From positions 1-64,000 of the forward strand of contig CAKUBM010000004.1 in the NCBI GenBank assembly GCA_934643145.1: a DNA stretch of 64,000 nt, read 5' to 3'. Every line of letters begins with the position of its first letter. The first letter of the stretch is position 1. Of this stretch, positions 23,490-33,500 are shown piece by piece. Source of the stretch: an uncultured Collinsella sp. GTDB taxonomy: Bacteria; Actinomycetota; Coriobacteriia; Coriobacteriales; Coriobacteriaceae. The notes under the pieces are model-generated. The model did not search any database and had not been told where the DNA came from. It was given only the letters and a program-made list of their open reading frames with translations. The position numbers and the translations under genes are program-made.

Positions 23490-24470
23490 ATGAAGGACAT
23501 CACCATCAGCCGCAGGAGCCTTCTGGTCTCTGCTGGCCTGCTCGCGCTCGCTCCGCTCGCCGGATGCGGCGGCAACTCTGGTTCCGGCTCTGCTGCCGCC
23601 GGTTCCGACTACACCGTCGGCGTTCTGCAGCTCACCGAGCACTCCGCACTCGACGCCGCCAACGACGGCTTTGTCAAGGCCATCAAGAAGAGCGGTCTCA
23701 AGGTCAAGATCGATCAGAAGAACGCCCAGAACGACCAGTCCACGTGTAAGTCCATCGCCGACAAGTTCGTGGGCGATGGCGTCGACCTGATCTATGCCAT
23801 CGCTACGCCCGCCGCGCAGGCCGCCGCTGGCGCCACCGCCGATATCCCCGTCGTGGGCTGCGCCATCACCGACTACGCTGCCTCGGGCCTGGTCCAGGAC
23901 AACGATAAGCCCGGCACCAACGTCACTGGCGCCTCCGACCTCACCCCGGTCGCCGAGCAGCTCGAGATGATGCAGAAGGTCCTGCCCGACGTAAAGAAGG
24001 TCGGCCTGCTCTACTGCACCGCCGAGTCCAACTCCGACGTCCAGATCAAGGCCGCCAAGAAGGAGCTCGACAAGCTGGGCCTGGACTACACCGACTTCAC
24101 CGTCTCGAGCTCCAATGAGATCCAGTCCGTCGTCGAGTCCGCCGTGGGCAAGGTCGACGCGCTGTACTCCCCCACCGACAACACCATCGCCGCGGGCGCC
24201 TCGCAGGTCGGCCAGATCTGCAAGGAGAACAAGCTCCCCTTCGTGACTGGCGAGGAGGGCATGTGCAAGGCCGGCGGTCTGTTCACCCTCTCCATCAACT
24301 ACGAGGACCTGGGCTACGCCGCGGGCGAGATGGCCGCCAAGATCCTGAAGGGCGAGGCCAAGCCCGAGGATATGCCGATTAAGCACCTCTCGAGCAAGGA
24401 CCTGGTCGTCGTCAAGAACGACGAGATGGCCGAGGCTCTGGGCATCGACCTTTCCGTTCTGGACGAGTAG
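23490..24470 (+). CDS. ABC transporter substrate-binding lipoprotein (COG2984/DUF534 family)
   Basis: It is a surface-anchored binding protein, 326 aa. The signal peptide SRRSLLVSAGLLALAPLAGC ends at the lipidated Cys26, and the paired arginines would allow Tat export. The mature part has the bilobed fold of the family (GVLQLTEHSALD; NAQNDQ; VGCAITD). ATG 23490 follows GGGGGT by 6 nt; an upstream in-frame ATG lacks a site. Relatives in some Firmicutes are the predicted tryptophan importer TrpXYZ, but I see no T-box or trp attenuator here, so the substrate stays open. The permease and ATPase genes follow. Confidence 0.85.
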   Translation: MKDITISRRSLLVSAGLLALAPLAGCGGNSGSGSAAAGSDYTVGVLQLTEHSALDAANDGFVKAIKKSGLKVKIDQKNAQNDQSTCKSIADKFVGDGVDLIYAIATPAAQAAAGATADIPVVGCAITDYAASGLVQDNDKPGTNVTGASDLTPVAEQLEMMQKVLPDVKKVGLLYCTAESNSDVQIKAAKKELDKLGLDYTDFTVSSSNEIQSVVESAVGKVDALYSPTDNTIAAGASQVGQICKENKLPFVTGEEGMCKAGGLFTLSINYEDLGYAAGEMAAKILKGEAKPEDMPIKHLSSKDLVVVKNDEMAEALGIDLSVLDE

Positions 24471-24538
24471 CGCCATGTGCGGTAACGCGTCTAGGGCACG
24501 CGCTCGTGCCGTTGTCGTGTTATTCAATATGTGAGCCA

Positions 24539-24572
24539 CAGGGGCGAACGCCAAAGACCGGCGTTCGCCCTG
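24539..24572 (+). terminator. intercistronic hairpin after the binding-protein gene
   Basis: A 13-bp GC-rich stem with one bulge (24539-24552 with 24560-24572) lies 68 bp past the stop and has no T tract. It probably stabilises or partly terminates the upstream mRNA, raising the binding protein over the membrane subunits. Confidence 0.5.
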
Positions 24573-24674
24573 CTTGTTACGGATGAGACAAAACATCCGG
24601 CCGCAGCTCTTTTATGCATTGTTACCGCTATCATGGTGACTCACGTGTCCACCCTATCCTAGGAGGTATAAAGC

Positions 24675-25598
24675 ATGCTTATTGCATTGCAAGGCGCCGT
24701 TTCGCAGGGCGTCCTCTGGGGCATTATGGTGCTTGGCGTGTTTATCACGTTCCGCCTGCTCGACATCCCCGATATGACCTGCGACGGCAGCTTTGCCCTC
24801 GGCGGCTGCGTCTGCGCCGTGCTCATCGTCAATAACAACGTCGACCCGCTGCTCGCCGTTTTGGCCGGCATGTGTGCCGGTGCCATCGCGGGCGCCGTCA
24901 CGGGCATTTTAACCACCGTCTTTGAGATTCCCGCGATCCTCGCCGGAATCCTGACGCAGATCAGCCTGTGGTCCATCAACCTGCGCATCATGGGCAAATC
25001 CAATACGCCCATCCTTGCCAAAGGCACCATCTTCTCGTCTGTCAGCAACATGACGGGCCTGCCGCAGTCCACCGTCGCCATCATCCTGGGCATCTTGCTC
25101 GCTGTGGCTATCGTTGCCATCCTGTATTGGTTCTTTGGCACCGAGATCGGCTCGGCACTGCGCGCCACCGGCAACAACGAATACATGATCCGCGCCTTGG
25201 GCGTCAACACCAACTCCACCAAGATGATCGCCCTCGTGCTCTCCAACGCCCTCATCGGCCTTTCGGGCGCGCTCATCTGCCAGAGCCAGAAGTACGCCGA
25301 CATTGGTATGGGCACTGGCGCCATCGTTATCGGTCTTGCCGCCATTGTTATCGGCGAGGTGCTCGGCCGCCTGCTGCCCGGCGGTCTCACGCAGTTTAGC
25401 GTTCGCCTGGCCTCCGCCGTCTTTGGCTCCGTGGTGTACTTCCTTATCCGCGCCATCGTGCTGCAGCTGGGCATGGACGCCAACGACATGAAGCTGCTCT
25501 CCGCCGTGATCGTCGCCGTGGCCCTGTGTGTGCCCGTGGTTTGGGAGCGCTATAAGCTCCGCAGCTCCTACACGAAGGGGGATGAGGCAGATGCTTAA
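24675..25598 (+). CDS. ABC transporter permease (COG4120 family)
   Basis: This is the membrane subunit of the importer, 307 aa with about eight hydrophobic helices. FRLLDIPDMTCDGSFALGG near the N-terminus and the EIGSALRATGNN / GVNTNSTKM coupling region are typical of BPL_dom_trans-type permeases related to branched-chain amino-acid and nucleoside importers. ATG 24675 follows AGGAGG by 8 nt. Its stop overlaps the ATPase start by 8 nt, showing translational coupling. Confidence 0.88.
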   Translation: MLIALQGAVSQGVLWGIMVLGVFITFRLLDIPDMTCDGSFALGGCVCAVLIVNNNVDPLLAVLAGMCAGAIAGAVTGILTTVFEIPAILAGILTQISLWSINLRIMGKSNTPILAKGTIFSSVSNMTGLPQSTVAIILGILLAVAIVAILYWFFGTEIGSALRATGNNEYMIRALGVNTNSTKMIALVLSNALIGLSGALICQSQKYADIGMGTGAIVIGLAAIVIGEVLGRLLPGGLTQFSVRLASAVFGSVVYFLIRAIVLQLGMDANDMKLLSAVIVAVALCVPVVWERYKLRSSYTKGDEADA

Positions 25599-26385
25599 GC
25601 TCTCACACGTCAAGAAGACCTTTAACAAGGGCACCGTCACCGAGAAGCGCGCTCTTACCGGCGTCGACCTTACCCTCAACGATGGCGACTTTGTAACCGT
25701 GATCGGCGGCAACGGCGCCGGCAAATCCACGCTGCTCAACATGATCGCCGGCGTATATCCGCTCGATTCGGGCGTTATCGAGCTCGACGGCACCGATATC
25801 TCACGTTTGAGCGAGTCGCAGCGCGCCAAGTACCTGGGCCGCGTGTTCCAGGATCCCATGCGCGGCACCGCAGCCGACATGCAAATTGCCGAGAACCTGG
25901 CCCTCGCCAAGCGCCGCGGCCAGCGTCGCGGTCTTTCGTGGGGCGTCACCAAGGCCGAGAAGGACGAGTACGTTGAGCTGCTCAAGCGCCTGGACCTCGG
26001 TCTGGACACGCGCCTCAACGCCAAGGTCGGCCTACTCTCGGGTGGTCAGCGCCAGGCACTTACCCTGCTCATGGCCACGCTCACCAAGCCACGCCTGCTG
26101 CTGCTCGACGAGCACACCGCGGCCCTCGACCCCAAGACGGCCTCTAAGGTGCTCAATCTGACCGAGGAGATCGTCGACGAGCACCACCTGACCACGCTCA
26201 TGGTCACGCACAATATGAACGACGCCATCCGTCTGGGTAATCGCCTAATCATGATGCATGAGGGCCACGTGATCTACGACGTGGCAGGCGACGAAAAGAA
26301 GTCGCTCACCGTTGCCGACCTGCTGCAGAAGTTCGAGGAGGTCTCGGGCGGCGAGCTCGCCAACGACCGCATGCTGCTGAGCTAA
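25591..26385 (+). CDS. ABC transporter ATPase (COG1101 family)
   Basis: This is the nucleotide-binding subunit of the importer, 264 aa. Walker A GGNGAGKST is at 39-47, the signature LSGGQ at 149-153, and Walker B LLLLDE at 169-174 followed by HTAALD. The Q-loop sits in RVFQDPM. ATG 25591 lies inside the end of the permease gene. With the two genes before it this makes a complete three-gene importer. Confidence 0.92.
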   Translation: MLKLSHVKKTFNKGTVTEKRALTGVDLTLNDGDFVTVIGGNGAGKSTLLNMIAGVYPLDSGVIELDGTDISRLSESQRAKYLGRVFQDPMRGTAADMQIAENLALAKRRGQRRGLSWGVTKAEKDEYVELLKRLDLGLDTRLNAKVGLLSGGQRQALTLLMATLTKPRLLLLDEHTAALDPKTASKVLNLTEEIVDEHHLTTLMVTHNMNDAIRLGNRLIMMHEGHVIYDVAGDEKKSLTVADLLQKFEEVSGGELANDRMLLS

Positions 26386-26438
26386 ACCTACCAAATAGAG
26401 ACAGGTTTATTTTGGCAGGTTTTGCCTGCGCAGACGTC

Positions 26439-26479
26439 AAAACCGCCGCAAAGGAACAGATACCTTTGCGGCGGTTTTC
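26439..26479 (+). terminator. terminator of the ABC operon, REP-like hairpin
   Basis: AAAACCGCCGCAAAGG pairs with CCTTTGCGGCGGTTTT around a 9-nt loop. It is a sequence variant of the hairpins at 27485, 30203 and 43344, with A and T tracts on both sides. Confidence 0.8.
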
Positions 26480-26540
26480 GCATATTATGTCGATAATCCA
26501 GCGTCAGCAGGGACCGCTGGCTAAGAACTAAGGAACTGCC

Positions 26541-26700
26541 ATGAGAAGGCTTCTTCCCCGTCTTACTTGACCGCCGCACTTCTTGCCGGCGTGCTCACCG
26601 ACGCCCCAGCTTACGCCACCGCGGCCACCCCATCTCAAGTTATCGGCCCGTCCGATGTGATCGGACGGGCTTTTTGGTGGGTATCATGGTTGAATGATCA
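26541..26700 (+). pseudogene. frameshifted remnant of a small secreted protein
   Basis: AAGGA precedes ATG 26541, which reads MRRLLPRLT and then stops. In another frame the text continues TAALLAGVLTDAPAYATAAT, so joining the two gives a normal signal peptide with an A-Y-A cleavage site. The remaining coding stretch runs into a terminator within about 30 codons. It is best read as a decayed or deleted gene. Confidence 0.4.
26646..26675 (+). terminator. terminator upstream of mscS
   Basis: A perfect 11-bp stem (26646-26656 with 26660-26670) is followed by TTTTT. It lies 44 bp before the mscS start, inside the reading frame of the secreted-protein remnant. Confidence 0.88.
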
Positions 26701-26718
26701 TTAGGAGGTTTTCCCCAC

Positions 26719-27486
26719 ATGGAATTGTTTGAGCCGATTCTTCATTTCTTTGAGCAACGGTGGGTCCACAACATCATCTGGGCCGTCATCTTGGCGATAG
26801 GCACCGCCGTCGCCGTCAAGGTCGCATCCAAGACCCTGCACCATCTGCTTAACCGAGACGATAACCCGCTTCCGGCATCGAGTATCTTCATCAACATCGC
26901 GCGCGCCGTCATCTGGATGATCGGCGGCAGCTTTATCCTCGACAACTGCTTTGGCATTAACGCAAACGCGCTCGTCGCCGCTCTTGGCGTCGGCGGCATC
27001 GCCATCTCGCTCGGCTTTCAGGACACGCTTTCAAACCTCATCGGCGGCATGCAGGTGACCTTTATGGGCATCATCAAACCCGGCGACAATATCGAGGTCG
27101 GCGGCGTGTCCGGCGTGGTCCAGGACATCACTTGGCGCCATACGACCATCGAAGATGCCTGCGGGCAGACCATCATCGTCCCCAACTCCAACATCTCCAA
27201 GAACACGCTCGTGCATTTGATGCCCTTTGGGCGTGTAGCCGTCCCCGTCGCGGTGAAAGACCCCTCAAAATGGGCGTCGCTCGATGCACTAGCAGACGAG
27301 CTCGTCAGCGCCACTAAAACGGCTGTCTCGCCCGTCTCGGGTTTTGACAAGGAGCCGTATGTGCTCTTTAGCGAGATCGGCGACTTTGGCATTAAGGGCA
27401 AAATCATCTTTATCGTCAGCGACGACAGCACCACTTTCACGGCAGCCGACGCCTGCATCCGCGCCATCGCCCCCATCATCGCCTAA
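26719..27486 (+). CDS. mscS: small mechanosensitive channel (MscS family)
   Basis: This is a membrane channel that opens under tension to release solutes on hypo-osmotic shock. At 255 aa it has three hydrophobic helices. The pore-lining TM3 is ALVAALGVGGIAISLGFQD, followed by the beta domain (GDNIEVGGVSGVVQDI) and TIIVPNSN, all MscS signatures. ATG 26719 follows TAGGAGG by 9 nt. It ends in a REP-like hairpin. Confidence 0.92.
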   Translation: MELFEPILHFFEQRWVHNIIWAVILAIGTAVAVKVASKTLHHLLNRDDNPLPASSIFINIARAVIWMIGGSFILDNCFGINANALVAALGVGGIAISLGFQDTLSNLIGGMQVTFMGIIKPGDNIEVGGVSGVVQDITWRHTTIEDACGQTIIVPNSNISKNTLVHLMPFGRVAVPVAVKDPSKWASLDALADELVSATKTAVSPVSGFDKEPYVLFSEIGDFGIKGKIIFIVSDDSTTFTAADACIRAIAPIIA

Positions 27487-27524
27487 AACCACCACAAAGG
27501 GGACAGGCGCCTTTGTGGGGCTTT
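27485..27524. repeat. REP-like terminator hairpin A
   Basis: The stem CCACAAAGG / CCTTTGTGG encloses a GGACAGGCG loop, with TTTC downstream. It overlaps the mscS stop region. The same sequence recurs at 30203 (same orientation) and 43344 (inverted). Confidence 0.8.
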
Positions 27525-27550
27525 CGCATCGTGGTACCATGGTTCATATC

Positions 27551-27564
27551 GTTGTTTAAACGAC
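27551..27564. promoter_or_regulatory. GTTGTTTAAACGAC palindrome
   Basis: This 14-bp near-palindrome lies 16 bp before the start of the BMP-domain gene. It is a possible operator for that two-gene unit. Confidence 0.3.
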
Positions 27565-27580
27565 TAAGGGAGTAGACACC

Positions 27581-29497
27581 ATGGAAGAGGCCTATCGTCA
27601 AGCACGCAAGCGCGGCGAGCAAGGACGTCGACGCGCCATTAGTCAAAGCGAGCATCCGTACCTTGCGGACCTCGATAGCTTGGTTGCCCAGCTCCCCTTA
27701 GGCCAGCGTGAGAGCGTCGGCCTGAGGGACATTCCACTCGAAATGGTCGTCGGCACGGTTACCAAGGGCCGTCAGTCCGCCTTTTCGTGCAACTTTATGC
27801 CCCTGTTGCCATTTTGCACCGAGTTCGCCCGCAAGTGGTCCAACCTCTACGACATTCAGGTGACCGAGGGCTATCGCGATCCCGTCATCGTCACCGAGTT
27901 CATGCATCGGTTTTACGTCCAAGAGGGCAACAAGCGCGTCAGTGTCCTCAAATTCCTGGACGCCCCGACGGTTTCGGCCAAGGTCACCCGTCTCTACCCC
28001 GGCACATGGGATTCCGTCGAAAGCCGCCTGTACGGTGAGTTCTGCGCGTTTTGGCGCGTCTGCCCCCTATACGAGATCGAGTTCTCGCGCGAGGGAAGCT
28101 ACGAGACGCTCGCAAAGATGCTCGGTCAGGACCTTATCGAAAAATGGCCGCAGAAAAAGGTCGACTACCTGCGCCACACCTTCCTGCTCTTTAAGCGCGC
28201 CTACCTTCGCGCAGGCGGCGACCACCTGGACATTACGCCTGCCGACGCCATGCTCGTCTACCTCAATGTGTACAACCAGGACCGCCTGCTGGATACGCCG
28301 ACGGATATCGTCGTAAACCGCCTGTGCAAGATTTGGCGCGAACTGGTCATTGCCGGCAAAAATGACGAGGACAAGGTCGATCTCGTCGAAGCGCCGAGCG
28401 TCGATGAGGAAGAGGCGCTCGCCAAGTCCACCTCCGGCGTGCTCAACTTCTTTATGGGCAAGACCGTCTACTCGGCGGCCAACCCCCTGCGCATCGCCTT
28501 TATCCATGAGTTCCCCTGTGCGACGTCGAGCTGGGACAGCCTGCACGACCAAGGGCGTCAGTATCTCGATGAGCACTTTGGCGGTATCGTGCGCACCGAG
28601 GCGTTCGAGGACTGTCACAATCCGGACGTGTTCTACGCCGCCGTGGAAACGGCTGTCAAACATGGAGCTAACGTCATCTTCTCGACCTCGCACCGCCTGA
28701 TGGAATACACGCTTAGGGCAGCCGTTGAGTATCCCCAGGTGCGATTCCTCAACTGCTCTATCGGCCTTCCCCATCAAAGCGTCCGTTCGTACTTTGGCAA
28801 GATGTACGAAGCAAAGTTTCTGCTGGGCGCCCTTGCGGCCAGCATGGCGGACAACCATCGCATCGGTTACCACGCGTCGGTCTTCGCGTCGGGCGCGCTC
28901 AGCGAGATCAACGCCTTTGCGATTGGGGCCTCGCTGCTCGACCCCCGTGCGCAAATTATCCTGACCTGGGGCGATGTGCCCGCCGGTGGTCTTGCCGAGG
29001 CCATGTGCCGCGAAGGCGTGAGCGTTATGACCGGCGCTGACATGTCAAAGTCGCTCGAAGACCCAACGGCCTACGGGCTTCACCGCTTGGTCGACGGCAA
29101 AGTCACCGGCATCGCCATGCCCGTATGGAACTGGGGCCGTTACTACGAGCTCATCGTTCGCAGCCTGCTGCACGGCACGTGGGACGAGACCAGCGACGAC
29201 AACCAAGTGCGCGCCGTCAACTACTGGTACGGCATGAGCTCCGGCGTTATCGACATCCGCTACGCTCCGGGCCTACCCTACCAGACGCGCAAACTCGTGC
29301 AGTTGCTCCGCAACGGCATTGTCGAGGGCTCCATTAACCCCTTTGGCGGCGAGCTCCACAGCCAGAGCGGCGTGGTACAGATTGAAGGCTTCCCTCCGCT
29401 GCCGAGCACGCAGATTGTCGAGATGAATTGGCTGGCGGACAACGTGGTGGGCACCATTCCGCAGCTCGACGATGAGCCGGGAGTTACCGCCCTATGA
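27581..29497 (+). CDS. ParB-like domain fused to a BMP-type periplasmic-binding domain, cytoplasmic
   Basis: The protein has 638 aa. Residues about 45-130 (IPLEMVVGTVTKGRQSAF, then EFMHRFYVQEGNKRVSVLKFL) resemble the ParB/sulfiredoxin-like fold. Residues about 300-620 resemble the BMP (Med/PnrA-like) nucleoside-binding fold, with FLNCSIGLPHQSVRSYFGK and INPFGGELHSQSG. There is no signal peptide or lipobox, so the binding domain should be in the cytoplasm, unlike ABC-linked BMP proteins. ATG 27581 follows GGGAG. The stop overlaps the next gene by 4 nt (ATGA). Such proteins are often annotated as ABC binding proteins; a sensory or regulatory role with the phosphoesterase seems more likely (inference). 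Confidence 0.7.
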   Translation: MEEAYRQARKRGEQGRRRAISQSEHPYLADLDSLVAQLPLGQRESVGLRDIPLEMVVGTVTKGRQSAFSCNFMPLLPFCTEFARKWSNLYDIQVTEGYRDPVIVTEFMHRFYVQEGNKRVSVLKFLDAPTVSAKVTRLYPGTWDSVESRLYGEFCAFWRVCPLYEIEFSREGSYETLAKMLGQDLIEKWPQKKVDYLRHTFLLFKRAYLRAGGDHLDITPADAMLVYLNVYNQDRLLDTPTDIVVNRLCKIWRELVIAGKNDEDKVDLVEAPSVDEEEALAKSTSGVLNFFMGKTVYSAANPLRIAFIHEFPCATSSWDSLHDQGRQYLDEHFGGIVRTEAFEDCHNPDVFYAAVETAVKHGANVIFSTSHRLMEYTLRAAVEYPQVRFLNCSIGLPHQSVRSYFGKMYEAKFLLGALAASMADNHRIGYHASVFASGALSEINAFAIGASLLDPRAQIILTWGDVPAGGLAEAMCREGVSVMTGADMSKSLEDPTAYGLHRLVDGKVTGIAMPVWNWGRYYELIVRSLLHGTWDETSDDNQVRAVNYWYGMSSGVIDIRYAPGLPYQTRKLVQLLRNGIVEGSINPFGGELHSQSGVVQIEGFPPLPSTQIVEMNWLADNVVGTIPQLDDEPGVTAL

Positions 29498-30204
29498 AGA
29501 TCCTTGCCATAGCAGATACCGAAGAACGATGCCTTTGGGAGTGCTTTCGCAAGGAACGCTTTGAGGGTGTCGACCTGATTTTGTCAGCCGGCGATCTGGA
29601 CCCGGACTATCTTGAGTTTTTGGTTACGGTCATCAACAAGCCGCTCATCTACGTGCGCGGCAATCACGATGATCGCTACGCACGTCATGCACCGGGCGGA
29701 TGTATCTGCGTGGAAGACAGCGTGTACACGTACCGAGGGATTCGCATTGCGGGCCTTGGCGGGTCCATGCGTTATCGCGACGGCGCCAACATGTACACCG
29801 AGCGCGAGATGGCCAAGCGTATGCGCAAGCTGTCCCGCAAAGTGAGGATGGTCGGCGGCTGCGACATTCTGCTTACCCATGCACCCGCCGCCGGTATGGG
29901 TGATCTGGACGATCTGCCGCATCGAGGGTTTGAGTGCTTTAACACGGCGCTTGAGTCCTGGGGGGCCGACTACATGGTGCATGGGCATGTACACCAAAGC
30001 TATGGTCGCGACTTTCAACGCGAGCGGCAGCATGTGTGTGGAACGACAATCATCAATGCCTGCGGCTATACGCAGTTTGAGCTCGACCAGACGCGCTACC
30101 CCATCCGCGGCTGGCAGGCAGCCTGGCTCAATTCGCAAACCATGCGCCGCGAGCTCAAGCGCCACGAAGCCATCGAATCCTCAACCGCCAGAACCCCCTG
30201 GTAA
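29494..30204 (+). CDS. calcineurin-like metallophosphoesterase
   Basis: This is a 236-aa cytoplasmic phosphoesterase with a dinuclear metal centre. Metal ligands are visible as D8, D34 (SAGDLD), GNHDD at 56-60, H129 (LLTHAP) and GHVH at 164-167. It is translationally coupled to the BMP-domain gene, so the two probably act in one pathway, for instance on a nucleotide ligand. The substrate cannot be read from the sequence. A REP-like hairpin terminates the pair. Confidence 0.88.
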   Translation: MKILAIADTEERCLWECFRKERFEGVDLILSAGDLDPDYLEFLVTVINKPLIYVRGNHDDRYARHAPGGCICVEDSVYTYRGIRIAGLGGSMRYRDGANMYTEREMAKRMRKLSRKVRMVGGCDILLTHAPAAGMGDLDDLPHRGFECFNTALESWGADYMVHGHVHQSYGRDFQRERQHVCGTTIINACGYTQFELDQTRYPIRGWQAAWLNSQTMRRELKRHEAIESSTARTPW

Positions 30205-30241
30205 CCGCCACAAAGGGGACAGGCACCTTTGTGGTGGTTTT
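30203..30241. repeat. REP-like terminator hairpin B
   Basis: The stem CCACAAAGG / CCTTTGTGG has the GGACAGGCA loop, followed by a T run. It is almost identical to hairpins A and C. Confidence 0.85.
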
Positions 30242-30272
30242 GACCGGCTTGTCCAGATCGTTTTGCCGGTTC

Positions 30273-30329
30273 ATCTCGATCTGTAACAGTTAGAGCCCAA
30301 ATACTCTGCTAGATGTTACAGATCGAGAT
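30273..30329. repeat. 57-bp palindrome, copy 1
   Basis: The arms ATCTCGATCTGTAACA and TGTTACAGATCGAGAT surround 25 nt. The next copy starts 80 bp later. Confidence 0.9.
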
Positions 30330-30352
30330 TAACCACGGTAACGAAATCGAAA

Positions 30353-30409
30353 ATCTCAATCTGTAACAGTTAGGGGCGGTTTTGCGCGCTTGGTGTTACA
30401 GATCGAGAT
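30353..30409. repeat. 57-bp palindrome, copy 2
   Basis: It has the same 16-nt arms as copy 1, with one change in the left arm (CAAT for CGAT), and a different 25-nt loop. Confidence 0.9.
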
Positions 30410-30470
30410 GTTTGCCGGTTCGAAGCACAGAGCCTCGCAGACAAACATCTTTGTGATGAGGCGGAGGGAA

Positions 30471-30510
30471 TAGAAAACCCGGTTCCGCAGCAACGGAACC
30501 GGGTTTTCTT
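30471..30510 (-). terminator. terminator of the adhesin gene (bidirectional)
   Basis: A 14-bp stem (30474-30487 with 30494-30507) is flanked by A and T tracts. It lies 68 bp beyond the adhesin stop. Confidence 0.88.
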
Positions 30511-30577
30511 TGGCAACTGCACCGGTTAGCCGGCGGGCAGGCGTGTACACTCGCACGACTCGCCCGCCGGTCAGATT

Positions 30578-33500
30578 CTACCGACGCTTGCGACGGCGGG
30601 AGGCAACGCCGAGCGCGCAGGTCACGGAGCCCGCAAGCGCCATGCCACAGGCGAGCGCCCATGTATCGTCGCCCGTCGAAGGCATCGTGCCGCGCTTCCG
30701 CTTGTGCGTAGTCGTCGTCTGCGTGGTCTTCGTGGTCGATGGCGGGTTAGCAGGCGGGTTGGTCGGCGGCGTGTACGTGTTCACGAACTGCGGTTCCGAC
30801 TCATTCGCGTAGGCGATGCTGCAGGTGAGCGTGCCGTCACCGTTGTCGACGGCCGTCACTGTCAGATCGTACGTCGCGATGTCGTAGGTGACGCCAGGCT
30901 CGGACCCGGCCTTCTCACGGACGCGGTAGTGATACGTACCGGCAGAGGCGACTTCCACGGCCGGGAACACCACGTTGCCCGCGGCGTCGTTCTCAGCCGT
31001 GGCGACAACGTCGCCCTCGGTACCGTCGTCATTGAGACCGATCAGCTCGAACTCGAACTCGCCGGCCTTCAGCTCTCGGCCGTCGAGCCTCTTGGTCGCC
31101 TGGGCCTTGAAGGAGCCCTTGGCCTCGTAGCGGTTGGTGAACGTCGGGGCCGAGCCGCCGTCGTAGGAGACGTCGCAACTGAGGGTGCCGTCGCCGTTGT
31201 CGGTCGCGGCCACGGTCAGGCCGTACTCATTTCTGTCGTAGGCCACGCCGGGCTTGTCGCCCTTTGCCTCGCGGATGCGGTAGCCGTAGGTGCCGGCGGC
31301 ATCCAAGGTGACCTCGGGGAAGGAGACCTTGCCGTCGGCGCCGTTCTCCGCGGTGGCCACGACCTTGCCGTCGGACCCGTCGGTCTTGACCTTCACGAGC
31401 TCGAAGGAGAATTCACGATCCTTGAGGTCGCGGCCGTCGAGCACCTTGGTGGCCTCGGCCTTGAAGGAGCCCCTGGCCTCGTAGCGGTTGGTGAACGTCG
31501 GGGCCTCGCCGCCGTCGTAGGAGACGTCGCAACTGAGGGTGCCGTCGCCGTTGTCGGTCGCGGCCACGGTCAGGCCGTGCCCCTTCGAGTCGTAGCTCAC
31601 GCCGGGCACGGATCCGGCCTTCTCGCGGATGGAGTAGGCGTAGGTGCCCGCGGCGGTCAGCTCGACCTCGGGGAACGAAATGCTGCCGTCGGCCTTGTTC
31701 TCGGCGGTCGCCGCGACCTTGCCGTCAGCGTCGACCAGCTCGAACTCGAACTCGCCCGCCTTCAGCTCGCGGCCCTCGAGCTTCTTGCTCGCACTAACCT
31801 TGAAGCCGCCCTCTGCCCTGTAGGCGTTGGTGAACGTCGGGGCCGAGCCGCCGTCGTAGGAGACCGTGCAGTCGAGCTTAGCGTCATCCCCCTCGGACAT
31901 GCGCGCGTCCACCGTGAGACCGTACGACTTTTCGTCATAGGTTACGCCGCCGGCGTCGCCCTTGACCTCACGAATGCGGTAGCTGCGCGTACCCTCGCCC
32001 GTCAGCTCGACGGTCGGGAACTCGACTTTGCCGTCAGCGCCGTTCTTCGCGGTGGCGACGACCTTGCCGAGCGAACCGTCGGCCTTGACCTTCACCAGCT
32101 CGAACTCGAACTCGTCGGCCTTGAGCTTGCGGCCCTCGAGGACCTTGCTCGCCTCGACCCTGAACGAGCCCTTAGGCGCCGTGTACTTGTTGGTGAACAC
32201 CGGGGCAGAGCCGCCCTCGTAGGAGACCACGCACTTGAGGGTGCCGTCTCCGTTATCCGTCGCCTTGACAGTCAGGTCGCGCGCCGCGGCGTCGTACGCA
32301 ACGCCGCGCTCGGAACCCTTGACCTCGCGGATGCGGTAGCTGCGCTCGCCAGCACCCTTCAGCTCGACCTTGCCGAACGAGATCTTGCCGTCGGCATCGT
32401 TTTTCGCGGTGGCAACCACGTCGCCGTCGGAATCGTCGGCCTCGACCTCGACGAGCTTGAACTCGAACTCGCCTTCTTTGAGCTTCCGCCCCTCGAGCCT
32501 CTTGGTCGCCTTGACCTTGAAGGAACCCTCGGGCGTCTTGATGTTGTTCGTAAACGTCGGCACAACGTGGTCGGGCGTACCGTAGACCACCTGGCAGCTG
32601 AGGTTGCCATCCGTGTCGTCGGTTGCCACCACGTCCAGGTCGTACTCGGTCTTGTCGTAAATTACGGATCCGTCCTTGCCCGCCTTCTCGCGGATGCGGT
32701 ACTTATAGCGGCCCTTGGCGTCGACACTCAGCTTGCCGAACACCACGTTGCCCGTGGCGTCGTTCTTTGCGGAAGCAACGACCTCGCCGTCAGAGCCGTC
32801 GTCCTTGACCTTCACGAGCTCGAACTCGAACTCGTCCTTCTTGAGCTTGCGGCCGTCGAGCGCCTTGTGGGCGCGGGCCACGAAGGTCCCCGGCTTCTGG
32901 AACACGTTGACGAACTCGGGCTCGGCGCCGCCCTCGTAGGCGACCTCGCAGTTCAATTTCCCGTTACCGGCGTCCGTCGCCGTAACTGTCAGGTCGCGCG
33001 CCGCGGTATCGTAGGCCATGCCGGCCTCGTCGCCGGCGACCTCGCGCATGCGGTAGCGGTGCTCGCCCAGCGAGGTCACGGTCACGTCGCCGAACGTCAC
33101 GTTACCCTCGGCGTCATTCTTCGCGGTGGCGACGACCTCGCCGTCGGAACCGTCGGTCTCCACCTCAAGCAGCTCAAACGTGTAGGCATCCTTCTTGAGG
33201 TCCGCGCCCTTCACGCTCTTGGTCGCATGGGCGGCAAACGTGCCCTTCGCCTCGTAGCTATTGGTGAACACAGGAGGCTCCGCAGCGGCGTCGGTGCCGA
33301 TGTAGGCAACCGTGCACTCGAGCTTGCTGTCATCGGCCTGGGACGCACGCGCAGTCACCGTCAGGTCGTACGCACGCTTGTCATAGGTGATGCCGGCCGC
33401 CGATCCGGCCTTCTCGCGGATGCGGTAGCGGTGCTCGCCGGCGGAGGCCACGGTGACGCTCGGGAACGTCACATTGCCGTCAGCGTCGTTCTCTGCCGTC

